Origin: JBEICQ01 sp040383885
GTDB lineage: Bacteria; Bacteroidota; Bacteroidia; UBA4408
Reading direction: 5' to 3'
DNA length: 48,879 nucleotides
NCBI GenBank assembly: GCA_040383885.1
Contig: JBEICQ010000003.1
Span: 1-48,879 of the forward strand
Shown here: positions 1 through 7,549 of the stretch, in pieces
How positions within the stretch are numbered: the stretch's first letter is position 1
How the letters are laid out: every line of letters starts with the position of its first letter
Translations under genes and position numbers: made by a program
The notes under the pieces: model-generated
The model's database searches: none
Told to the model about the DNA's origin: nothing
The model's input: only the letters and a program-made list of their open reading frames with translations

Positions 1-2010
1 GATAAGCAGGATGAGCGGAAAAGAAACCAGGTCGCGCAATTCTTTTTTGTAAAAACTTTTGGGTTTTAATTCACTTCTTTCACGAATCAGTTTAATAAGT
101 TCTTCTTCCTGTCCCGGATAGAAAAGCTTCCCACCTGACTGCTTGCTGATTTGTTCAAGAAGAGAATGGTTGGCAAGCAAATCACTCAGTTCTGCAAATA
201 CGGGCTCCACAAGCAGGGTTCCTTTTTTCTCAAGCAGTCTTTCTCCAAGTTTGGTGCTTGCCGTAAATGCATAGCTGCCCGGCGGAAGCATGCCAGCATC
301 CAGATGATAAGTCTTGCCTGACCTGGAAAAGGTAAAATCATAATTCTTGTTGTTGCCTGTGAATTTGATGTTGAGCTCAGGTTCATTTACCGGTTCTTTT
401 GATTCGTTCAACAACCTTGCATCCATGAGAATGCTTTCATTTTCACTCACACGCGATTCAAACAACAATTCGAGAGGTTCTGCTGATCCGGTGGTTTGCA
501 GGTATTGCAATGATTTCTGAATCATTCCTTCTACCACCAGGTGTGAGCCGGTGTTTCTGAATTCGTGCATGCTCCATTTCCAGAGACCCTCTCCGCAGAT
601 GTAGGCCAATTTTTGTTCACCTGCATCCCGAAAAAAAATCATTGGCATGCGGGTTTCGAGCGCACCCTGTTTTTGATAGAGCAGCACCCTGGAAGAGGGA
701 ATTTCCATCTCGCGGTTGTACAAGCTCTGCAGGGGAGGAAGCTGGGCCATGATTTCGGAAAAATCATTTTCAAGGGTAAACAAACCAAAGGCTTCGTTAG
801 CAGACGGGAGCGATTCCAGCCAGCTTCCCTGAGGAAATCCTTTGCCTGCCGTGAACCTGGAAAAAACCTGCATCTGTGTTCGGATACCGGTAATAAAAAG
901 TACCGGAATTTTAATTTGTTCTATTTTTTGCAACCAGGATGTATGAGCAGCCGAGGAAGGAATATTGTGCAAAACCAAGGCACGGTATTTTGAAAAATCA
1001 CCATTGAAAGTAGCTGCAAGCTGCACATCCAGTGTAATGGATTCACCCGAGCCAAGCGCTCTTTTTATTACCTGTATGTCGGGATGAGGGGCATCGGCAA
1101 GAAGCAGAATGGGCTGCTTTTCCTCAATCACTTCTATGAAAAATTTTCGGGAATTATTAACCGTATTTTTTTCTCCACTGAGTAAACTTACTCTTGCTTC
1201 ATATGCATACATACCTTTTCCCGGAGGGGTAAAAGTAAACCCTGTCTGCACAGATTGTTCCTGAGAACCAAAAGTAATCCTTCGACTATCAATGAGCTTT
1301 TCATTGCACAGCAATTCGAGATTTACTGTTTCGCCTTTGCAAGCCCTTGCAAACACCTGTAATTGCACTCCGCTTGAATTCCCCTTAAACACTTTTGGAT
1401 TATGTCTTACATCGGCAATCATCACATCTCGGTGCAGGGTTGTATCGCCCAGGGCAATGGTAAATACCGGATGCGCAGAAGTGGCAGGAACAAACAAAGG
1501 ATTTTGTCCGGTATTGTATAAGCCATCACTGATGAGGATGCCGGCACTCAGGTTTTGTCCCTCAAATGCATTGTCGATGTAATCAAAGAGTGCAGACATG
1601 TTGGTGGCCTTGTCTTTTCCGTCGACAGGAGCATTCTCAACAACTTTATTACCAAAGGAAACCACCTTCACATTGGCGATGGAGGAGAGTTGTTCTTTCA
1701 GGTATGCGGCCTTTGCATTGAGGTCATCGGGCGAGCTTGGTTTTGAAGAGGAAGCGATGGAAGCGCTGTTATCCAGGGCAATGGCAAGCAAGGGTTTTTC
1801 CAGGATACGAGTGGAAAACCTGATATAAGGTGAAAGCAAAAGTGCAAGCAGCAATGCCACCGACAATCCTCTGAGGGAGGCGAGGACAGCGCGTTGCGAG
1901 GCACTAAAATCATTTTTCCGATAGAAGTAAAACCACCATGAGAGCACTGCCGGAATGAGGATACACAGCAAGAGCAAGAAGGGGGATTCACGAAAGGAAA
2001 TATCTGTCAT
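1..2010 (-). CDS. Membrane-anchored VWA-like protein (3' end beyond window)
   Basis: An open frame of 670 codons starts with ATG at 2010 and runs off the left edge without a stop, so the C-terminus is missing. Two hydrophobic segments lie near residues 10-30 and 41-62. They are followed by LLAIALDNSAS, where D80, S82 and S84 match the DxSxS metal-binding (MIDAS) pattern of von Willebrand factor A domains. The rest (about residues 85-640) is a large soluble part with beta-sandwich-like stretches such as FTFTPPGKGMYAYEARV. The last visible residues (FPLILLI) begin another membrane segment. This layout is seen in uncharacterised Bacteroidota proteins related to BatA/BatB-type VWA proteins. It starts 9 nt after the fabG stop, so the two are probably co-transcribed. 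Family membership is fairly clear; function is unknown. Confidence 0.75.
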   Translation of the reverse strand, partial: MTDISFRESPFLLLLCILIPAVLSWWFYFYRKNDFSASQRAVLASLRGLSVALLLALLLSPYIRFSTRILEKPLLAIALDNSASIASSSKPSSPDDLNAKAAYLKEQLSSIANVKVVSFGNKVVENAPVDGKDKATNMSALFDYIDNAFEGQNLSAGILISDGLYNTGQNPLFVPATSAHPVFTIALGDTTLHRDVMIADVRHNPKVFKGNSSGVQLQVFARACKGETVNLELLCNEKLIDSRRITFGSQEQSVQTGFTFTPPGKGMYAYEARVSLLSGEKNTVNNSRKFFIEVIEEKQPILLLADAPHPDIQVIKRALGSGESITLDVQLAATFNGDFSKYRALVLHNIPSSAAHTSWLQKIEQIKIPVLFITGIRTQMQVFSRFTAGKGFPQGSWLESLPSANEAFGLFTLENDFSEIMAQLPPLQSLYNREMEIPSSRVLLYQKQGALETRMPMIFFRDAGEQKLAYICGEGLWKWSMHEFRNTGSHLVVEGMIQKSLQYLQTTGSAEPLELLFESRVSENESILMDARLLNESKEPVNEPELNIKFTGNNKNYDFTFSRSGKTYHLDAGMLPPGSYAFTASTKLGERLLEKKGTLLVEPVFAELSDLLANHSLLEQISKQSGGKLFYPGQEEELIKLIRERSELKPKSFYKKELRDLVSFPLILLI

Positions 2011-2019
2011 GCAGATGGA

Positions 2020-2766
2020 TCAGGTTAACATGCCACCACACACATGAATGGTCTGACCGGTGATATAGGCACTTAAATCGGATGCCAGAAAGAGTGCGAG
2101 GTTTGCCACATCCTCGGGAGTTCCCCCGCGTTTCAGAGGGATACTGTCGCGCCAGGATTGCACTGTTTTTTCATCCAATGCACCGGTCATTTCTGTTTCG
2201 ATAAAACCGGGAGCAATCGCGTTGCAGCGGATATTTCGCGAGCCGAGTTCGAGGGCTACTGACTTGGTAAAGCCGATGATGCCTGCTTTGGAGGCAGCGT
2301 AGTTGGATTGTCCTGCATTGCCTTTTACGCCAACCACCGAACTCAGGTTGATGATGCTTCCTTTGCGGGCCTTGAGCATGGGACGCTGAAGGGCTTTTGT
2401 GATATTGAAAACGGATTTGAGATTGGTTCGGATTACCTCGTCAAACTGTTCCTCGGTCATACGCATGAGCAAACCATCGCGGGTGATTCCGGCATTGTTT
2501 ACTGCCACATCTATTGTGCCAAAATCAGCAACTACTTTGTTGATGAGGTCCTCTGAAGAAGCAAAGTCGGCGGCATCACTTTGGTATCCCCTGGCTTTGA
2601 TGCCAAACCGGGAGAGTTCATTTTCCAGTTCCCTGGCCTTCTCAACACTTGAGTGAAAAGTAAATGCGATGTTTGAACCATGCTCGGCGAACTTCAGCAC
2701 GATGCCTTTGCCAATCCCTCTGGAGGCTCCGGTGATGAGTGATACTTTATTATCCAGTAGTTTCAT
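2020..2766 (-). CDS. fabG: 3-oxoacyl-[acyl-carrier-protein] reductase FabG
   Basis: This is a 248-residue short-chain dehydrogenase/reductase that reduces 3-oxoacyl-ACP with NADPH in fatty acid elongation. Visible motifs are the Rossmann TGASRGIG (residues 12-19), NNAG (90-93), LSS (141-143, catalytic Ser) and YAASK (156-160, catalytic Tyr and Lys), followed by PGFIETEMT. The length fits FabG. An in-frame ATG nine codons upstream exists, but it lies upstream of a TACATTTG promoter element (2782-2789), so I place the start at 2766. The other fatty acid genes in the window (fabF, acpP) are 44 kb away. A non-FabG SDR function cannot be excluded, but the whole protein looks like FabG. Confidence 0.9.
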   Translation of the reverse strand: MKLLDNKVSLITGASRGIGKGIVLKFAEHGSNIAFTFHSSVEKARELENELSRFGIKARGYQSDAADFASSEDLINKVVADFGTIDVAVNNAGITRDGLLMRMTEEQFDEVIRTNLKSVFNITKALQRPMLKARKGSIINLSSVVGVKGNAGQSNYAASKAGIIGFTKSVALELGSRNIRCNAIAPGFIETEMTGALDEKTVQSWRDSIPLKRGGTPEDVANLALFLASDLSAYITGQTIHVCGGMLT

Positions 2767-2781
2767 CTTGTTGTTTTGCCC

Positions 2782-2809
2782 CAAATGTAGCAAATCGATG
2801 ATTGACCAA
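2782..2809 (-). promoter_or_regulatory. Candidate promoter for fabG
   Basis: On the minus strand the sequence reads TTGG, 17 nt, TACATTTG. This fits the Bacteroidota primary sigma consensus (TTTG, 17-23 nt, TAnnTTTG). The -7 element ends 15 nt before the fabG ATG, which supports the shorter start. Confidence 0.5.
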
Positions 2810-2920
2810 CAGAGGGGGGCATTCTTTGTGGCTTTTTAAAAATTGATAAAAGACCTTCGTTTGCCCAAATATCGCAGAGAAGCAGGTCATGTAAAGGCGG
2901 TTTTTATATTTTTGCAGCTT

Positions 2921-3664
2921 ATGTCAATTGATCCGCGCATCATCCCTGATAAACTACCCCGCCATGTGGCCATCATCATGGACGGAAACGGGCGATGGGC
3001 AAAAAAACAGGGAGAGGAAAGGGTTTTCGGACACCAGCATGGGGTAAAATCAGTGCGGGACTGTACGGAAGCAGCCGCCGAACTGGGCATAGAATTCCTC
3101 ACGCTTTATGCATTTTCAACCGAAAACTGGAACCGCCCCAAAGAAGAGATTGATGCGCTGATGACCCTGCTGGTAAAAACCTTGCATGCCGAATTGCCCA
3201 CACTCAACAAAAACAGCATTCGCTTGCATGCCATCGGTCGTCTGCACCTGTTGCCTGAAGAATGCCAGCGCGAATTGGCCCAAACCATCAGTCAAACGGC
3301 AGGCAACAAGCGGCTCAACCTGGTGCTGGCTCTCAGCTATAGCTCCAAGGCTGAAATTGCAGATGCAATGAAAAAAATTGGTGACATGGTTTCTTCAGGA
3401 CAATGCAATCCTGAAGACATTTCGGAAGAGATGATTCAGGAACACCTTTACACGCGGGAGATTCCCGATCCGGAATTGATGATTCGTACAAGCGGTGAGC
3501 ACCGCATCAGTAACTTCCTGCTCTGGCAACTGGCCTATGCAGAACTTTACTTTACCGATAAGTTGTGGCCGGAGTTCCATCGCCAGGACTTTTTTGATGC
3601 CATAGTTGATTACCAAGGCAGAGAGCGTAGATTTGGAATGACCACTGAGCAACTGAAATACTGA
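2921..3664 (+). CDS. uppS: Isoprenyl transferase (undecaprenyl diphosphate synthase)
   Basis: A 247-residue cis-prenyltransferase that builds undecaprenyl diphosphate, the lipid carrier for peptidoglycan and surface polysaccharides. It shows the family signature MDGNGRWA (residues 20-27, Asp21 binds Mg-diphosphate), the FSTENWNRP motif and the C-terminal RTSGEHRISNFLLWQ block. The open frame extends 26 codons upstream, but the family normally starts about 15-20 residues before MDGNGRW, and a TATTTTTG (-7-like) element at 2907-2914 sits immediately before the ATG at 2921. Its stop lies 2 nt before bamA, so the two are probably translated together. This is a common Bacteroidota arrangement that links lipid carrier synthesis with outer membrane assembly. 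Confidence 0.93.
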   Translation: MSIDPRIIPDKLPRHVAIIMDGNGRWAKKQGEERVFGHQHGVKSVRDCTEAAAELGIEFLTLYAFSTENWNRPKEEIDALMTLLVKTLHAELPTLNKNSIRLHAIGRLHLLPEECQRELAQTISQTAGNKRLNLVLALSYSSKAEIADAMKKIGDMVSSGQCNPEDISEEMIQEHLYTREIPDPELMIRTSGEHRISNFLLWQLAYAELYFTDKLWPEFHRQDFFDAIVDYQGRERRFGMTTEQLKY

Positions 3665-3666
3665 AG

Positions 3667-6222
3667 ATGCGTAGCAAACTGTTCTTCCTTTTCCTGCTGT
3701 CCATCGTGTTGTCGTCAGGTTTTGTATGTGCGCAAAACATCATCAACACCGAAGGCATTTCCCTGGATTACAACAATCCCGCGGAATACGAGATTGGAGG
3801 AATCGTTGTTGAAGGCACTGATTTTCTTGACAAATCAGTATTGATCTCAACCTCCGACCTGGTGGTTGGCCAGGTGATTGATATTCCCGGAGATGCCATC
3901 AACCAGGCGATAGAAAATCTATGGGACCTCAATCTTTTTTCAGATGTGGCTATTGTGGCAACAGAAAAAAAAGGGAATACCATCTTCCTTAAAATTCTGG
4001 TGGAAGAAAGACCGAGGCTTTCAAAATTTCGGATCAGCGGTGTAAAAAAAGGCATGGCAGACGATATCCGTGAGAAAATTAAACTGATGAAAGGCAAGAT
4101 TGTTACAGACAATCTTATTGTAAGTACCCGTAATAAAATCACCGATTTTTTTGTAGACAAAGGATATCTCGATGCAGAAGTGGATATCAAGGAAGTAAAA
4201 GATACCACGGCACTCAACGATGTGATTCTTTACATCAATATCCGGAAAAACAAAAAAGTGCGCATACGCAAAATCAATTTCTCCGGAAACTCAAATATCA
4301 ACAAAGCGCGTTTGCGCAGGTATATGAAAGATACCAAGGAATATCGCTGGTGGAACATCTTTAAACAATCCAAGTACATTGAAGAAAACCTTGAAAAAGA
4401 CAAACAAAAAATCATTGAAAAATACAATGCAAGAGGATATCGCGATGCGGCTATCGTGAAAGACACGGTTTACAAAGCCGGAAAAGGATATGTAGACCTG
4501 GATATACAGATTAACGAAGGAAACAAATATTACTTCCGCAACCTCACCTGGATAGGCAATGCAAAATATACTTCACCCGAGTTGTCATCCATATTAGGAA
4601 TTAAAAAGGGGGATATCTTTAATCAATCATTGCTCGACCAGCGGCTATCGGGAAGTCAGGATGGACGCGATATTTCCAGTTTGTATATGGATGATGGTTA
4701 TCTTTTCTTCCAGGTAGTGCCTACCGAGGTGCTTGTGGAGAATGATTCCATAGACATTGAGTTGCATGTATATGAAGGCAAACAAGCCCGCATCAACAAG
4801 GTTACGGTGAGCGGCAATACCAAAACAAACGACCGGGTAATCATGCGTGAAATTCGTACCCGCCCGGGTCAGCTTTTTAACCGAAGCGACATCATGCGTA
4901 CCCAGCGTGAGCTGGCGCAGTTAAGGTATTTTGACGAACAAAAACTCGGGGTAAATCCAAAGCCTAATCCCGCAGACGGCACTGTTGATATCGAATATGT
5001 GGTAGAAGAAAAACCCAGCGACCAGGTAGAACTTTCTGCAGGTTGGGGACAAAGGGCGCTTATCGGAACCCTGGGCTTATCATTCAATAATTTCTCAGCC
5101 CGAAACCTGTTCAAGCGGGATTCGTGGAAACCTCTGCCGGCAGGCGATGGACAGAGTCTGACGCTAAGGGCGCAATCCACCGGAAGGGCCTTCCAGAATT
5201 ACACAGCCTCATTTATCGAGCCCTGGCTGGGCGGAAAAAAACCCAATTCCTTCAGTTTTTCTATCTACCATACACGCCAAAATCCGCTTGGGTTGGGACT
5301 TTCAGACCCCAGCCTTCAACTGCTTACTGTAACGGGTGTGAGCACAGGATTAGGAAGGAGATTACAAGTGCCTGATGATTACTTTCAACTCTACCAGGAA
5401 GTGGCTTTTCAGCGCTATTACCTCAAAAATTTTAATACCGGAATTAACTTTCCGGTAAGCAATGGGGTGTTTTTGAACTTCACTTACAAAATCAATCTGT
5501 CCCGCTCATCTGTGGATGCCCCGATCTTTCCGCGATCAGGGTCATCCGTTTCCACCACCCTGCAAATTACGCCACCTTACTCCTACTTCCGAAAAGACGA
5601 AGAGAACGGATCATCCGCTTCCTACTATAACTCCGAGAGCATCACTCCCAAGTTTGTAGAATACTACAAATGGAAAGTCTCCACTTCCTTTTTTACTGAG
5701 CTTGCCGACAAGCTGGTTCTCAACTTCAGGGCGGGATTGGGTATCCTGGGGTCTTACAATACCAAGTTGGGAAGCGTGCCTTTTGAACGATTCTGGCTGG
5801 GAGGCAGCGGCCTGGTGGGGTTTGCCCTGGATGGGCGTGAAATCATTGCCCTGAGAGGCTTTCAGAATGCAGGCGAAGCTACCGAACCAGACAATACAAA
5901 AAATCCACCCAGGGTAATTGGGGGTGCCTCGATCGTAAAATATGTGATGGAACTGAGGTACCCTATATCACTGAATCCCTCAGCAACCATTTTTGCGCTT
6001 GCCTTTGCAGAAGCCGGTAATTCGTGGATGAAGGTTGGCAAATTAAATCCCTTTCAGGTGGCCAGATGTGCGGGGGTCGGACTCAGGGTATTTCTGCCCA
6101 TGTTTGGTCTGCTTGGCCTGGATTATGGATGGGGTTTCGACAATCCCTGGGGAACTCCCAACAATGGGAATGGCAAAGGACACTTTCAGTTTACCATTGG
6201 TGCCAATGTGGGGGACTTGTAA
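3667..6222 (+). CDS. bamA: Outer membrane protein assembly factor BamA
   Basis: 851 residues. A signal peptide (cleavage likely after VCA, residue 22) is followed by a series of POTRA domains (about residues 40-470) and a C-terminal 16-strand barrel of the Omp85 type (about 480-851). The LRGF motif at 729-732 corresponds to the conserved (V/L)RGF of barrel loop 6. BamA folds and inserts beta-barrel proteins into the outer membrane. The start is 2 nt after uppS, and two ompH/Skp chaperone genes follow, which fits the role. The C-terminus reads FTIGANVGDL and does not end on an aromatic residue as most BamA beta-signals do. I see no frameshift that would restore one. Confidence 0.93.
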   Translation: MRSKLFFLFLLSIVLSSGFVCAQNIINTEGISLDYNNPAEYEIGGIVVEGTDFLDKSVLISTSDLVVGQVIDIPGDAINQAIENLWDLNLFSDVAIVATEKKGNTIFLKILVEERPRLSKFRISGVKKGMADDIREKIKLMKGKIVTDNLIVSTRNKITDFFVDKGYLDAEVDIKEVKDTTALNDVILYINIRKNKKVRIRKINFSGNSNINKARLRRYMKDTKEYRWWNIFKQSKYIEENLEKDKQKIIEKYNARGYRDAAIVKDTVYKAGKGYVDLDIQINEGNKYYFRNLTWIGNAKYTSPELSSILGIKKGDIFNQSLLDQRLSGSQDGRDISSLYMDDGYLFFQVVPTEVLVENDSIDIELHVYEGKQARINKVTVSGNTKTNDRVIMREIRTRPGQLFNRSDIMRTQRELAQLRYFDEQKLGVNPKPNPADGTVDIEYVVEEKPSDQVELSAGWGQRALIGTLGLSFNNFSARNLFKRDSWKPLPAGDGQSLTLRAQSTGRAFQNYTASFIEPWLGGKKPNSFSFSIYHTRQNPLGLGLSDPSLQLLTVTGVSTGLGRRLQVPDDYFQLYQEVAFQRYYLKNFNTGINFPVSNGVFLNFTYKINLSRSSVDAPIFPRSGSSVSTTLQITPPYSYFRKDEENGSSASYYNSESITPKFVEYYKWKVSTSFFTELADKLVLNFRAGLGILGSYNTKLGSVPFERFWLGGSGLVGFALDGREIIALRGFQNAGEATEPDNTKNPPRVIGGASIVKYVMELRYPISLNPSATIFALAFAEAGNSWMKVGKLNPFQVARCAGVGLRVFLPMFGLLGLDYGWGFDNPWGTPNNGNGKGHFQFTIGANVGDL

Positions 6223-6227
6223 CTTTG
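6197..6227 (+). promoter_or_regulatory. Candidate promoter for the ompH pair
   Basis: TTG at 6197-6199, 20 nt, then TAACTTTG at 6220-6227 fit the Bacteroidota consensus. The element overlaps the end of bamA and lies 41 nt before the first ompH start, so the chaperones may be transcribed separately as well as from the uppS-bamA operon. Confidence 0.5.
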
Positions 6228-6268
6228 GCACAATTTTTAGGTAACTTCATCGCTTCAATACACATGGT

Positions 6269-6874
6269 ATGAAAAAGCTCATCAGCATAGCAGCAACAGT
6301 TTTTCTGTTTACCCTTAGTGCATCTGCTCAAAAATATGCATATGTAGAAACTGAGTACATTCTGAGCAATGTGCCTGAATATAAATCAGCCCAGTCGCAG
6401 ATTGACAACATGTCGGTGCAGTGGCAAAAAGAAATCGAAGCCCGTTACTCAGAAATTGATAAGATGTACAGGGCCTTTCAGGCGGAATCGATCTTGCTCA
6501 CAGATGAGATGAAGAAAAAGCGTGAAAACGAAATTATTGCCAAGGAAAAAGAAGCCAAAGACCTCCAAAAGCAACGCTTTGGGGTGGATGGGGATCTTTT
6601 TAAAAAGCGCCAGGAATTGGTAAAACCCATTCAGGACAAAATTTACAATGCCATCAAAGCCCTTGCAGAAAAGGGAAATTATGCTGTGATATTCGATAAA
6701 TCAAGCGATTTAAGCATGCTTTATGCCAATCCCAAATACGACAAAAGCGACGATATTCTGGTAGGCATGGGTTACAAAAAAGGGAATCGCTCGGGAGCTG
6801 CAGGAGCCAAAGGCGGTTCAACCGAGGGTGGAAAACCTGCCGGTGCAGGAACATCAGCTCCGGAGAAAAAATAA
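6269..6874 (+). CDS. OmpH/Skp-family periplasmic chaperone (first copy)
   Basis: 201 residues with a signal peptide (MKKLISIAATVFLFTLSASA, cleavage before QKYAYV). The mature start KYAYVETEYILSNVPEYK is typical of the OmpH/Skp family, followed by a charged coiled-coil region (about residues 45-115) and the conserved end of the core (NYAVIFDKSSDLSMLYANPKYD). The last 30 residues are a Gly/Ala/Lys-rich tail. Skp-type proteins form trimeric 'jellyfish' that hold unfolded outer membrane proteins in the periplasm. A second copy follows 51 nt downstream, and bamA lies just upstream. Confidence 0.9.
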   Translation: MKKLISIAATVFLFTLSASAQKYAYVETEYILSNVPEYKSAQSQIDNMSVQWQKEIEARYSEIDKMYRAFQAESILLTDEMKKKRENEIIAKEKEAKDLQKQRFGVDGDLFKKRQELVKPIQDKIYNAIKALAEKGNYAVIFDKSSDLSMLYANPKYDKSDDILVGMGYKKGNRSGAAGAKGGSTEGGKPAGAGTSAPEKK

Positions 6875-6925
6875 CAGGATAATGTCCTGCTGCTTATATT
6901 CGCACCTTCAAAATAACCATTCACA

Positions 6926-7480
6926 ATGATGAAAAAGATTTTTGCATCTGCCTTGTTGCTCTCAGGCATGCTTTTTAGTACGCCCATGATGGCGCAAAAA
7001 ACGGGGTATGTTAACCTGAATGACCTGCTCTTGCTGATGCCCGAAAGAAAAAAAGCAGAAACGGATATTCAGGACTATGCCAAGCAACTGGATGGCCAGA
7101 TGAAAACCATGTCGTCTGAATATGAAAACAAGGTTTCTGATTACCAATCGAAAGAGGCCCTGATGACAGAGCCGGTTAAATTGGATAAGCAAAAAGAACT
7201 GGCTGATCTGGAAGAACGCATCAAGAATTTTCAGCAAACCGCTCAGGAATCTCTTCAGAAAAAACAAAATGAACTGCTCGAGCCAATGATCAAAAAAGCG
7301 AAAAAATCCATCGAGGATGTGGCGAAAGAAAATGGATACAAGCAAGTGCTGGATACCAGTTCAGGTTATGTTCTTTACAACGACCCTGCAGACGACATCC
7401 TTCCATTGGTAAAGAAAAAGCTAGGCTTGTCAGCAGAAGCCTCACCGGCAAAAGAATCAGTTCCTGCTCCCAAGAAATAA
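6926..7480 (+). CDS. OmpH/Skp-family periplasmic chaperone (second copy)
   Basis: 184 residues with a signal peptide ending near MMAQ (residue 24), then KTGYVNLNDLLLLMPERKKA, the family start. A Lys/Glu/Gln-rich coiled coil spans about residues 45-130, followed by GYKQVLDTSSGYVLYNDPADDILPLV. It is a diverged paralogue of the preceding gene; tandem ompH genes after bamA are usual in Bacteroidota. Two ATG codons in a row (6926 and 6929) make the exact start uncertain. A weak -7-like TATATTCG lies at 6895-6902. Confidence 0.9.
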   Translation: MMKKIFASALLLSGMLFSTPMMAQKTGYVNLNDLLLLMPERKKAETDIQDYAKQLDGQMKTMSSEYENKVSDYQSKEALMTEPVKLDKQKELADLEERIKNFQQTAQESLQKKQNELLEPMIKKAKKSIEDVAKENGYKQVLDTSSGYVLYNDPADDILPLVKKKLGLSAEASPAKESVPAPKK

Positions 7481-7486
7481 TCTCCA

Positions 7487-7531
7487 CCTGCTCTGCTCCA
7501 CAAGTAAGTAAAAGCTTTTGTGAGAGGCAGG
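7487..7531. terminator. Imperfect stem-loop between convergent genes
   Basis: CCTGC (7487-7491) pairs with GCAGG (7527-7531), and an inner CTCCACAA pairs imperfectly with TTGTGAG. It sits between the convergent ends of ompH and the GT-C-like gene. There is no clear T-tract, so terminator function is a guess. Confidence 0.3.
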
Positions 7532-7549
7532 CAACACACTGTGAGATTC

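Noticed and set aside
565..1991. Several plus- and minus-strand frames of 60-140 codons at the left end
   Set aside because: All lie inside the long minus-strand VWA-like frame (1-2010), which has membrane segments and a MIDAS motif. They are shadows.
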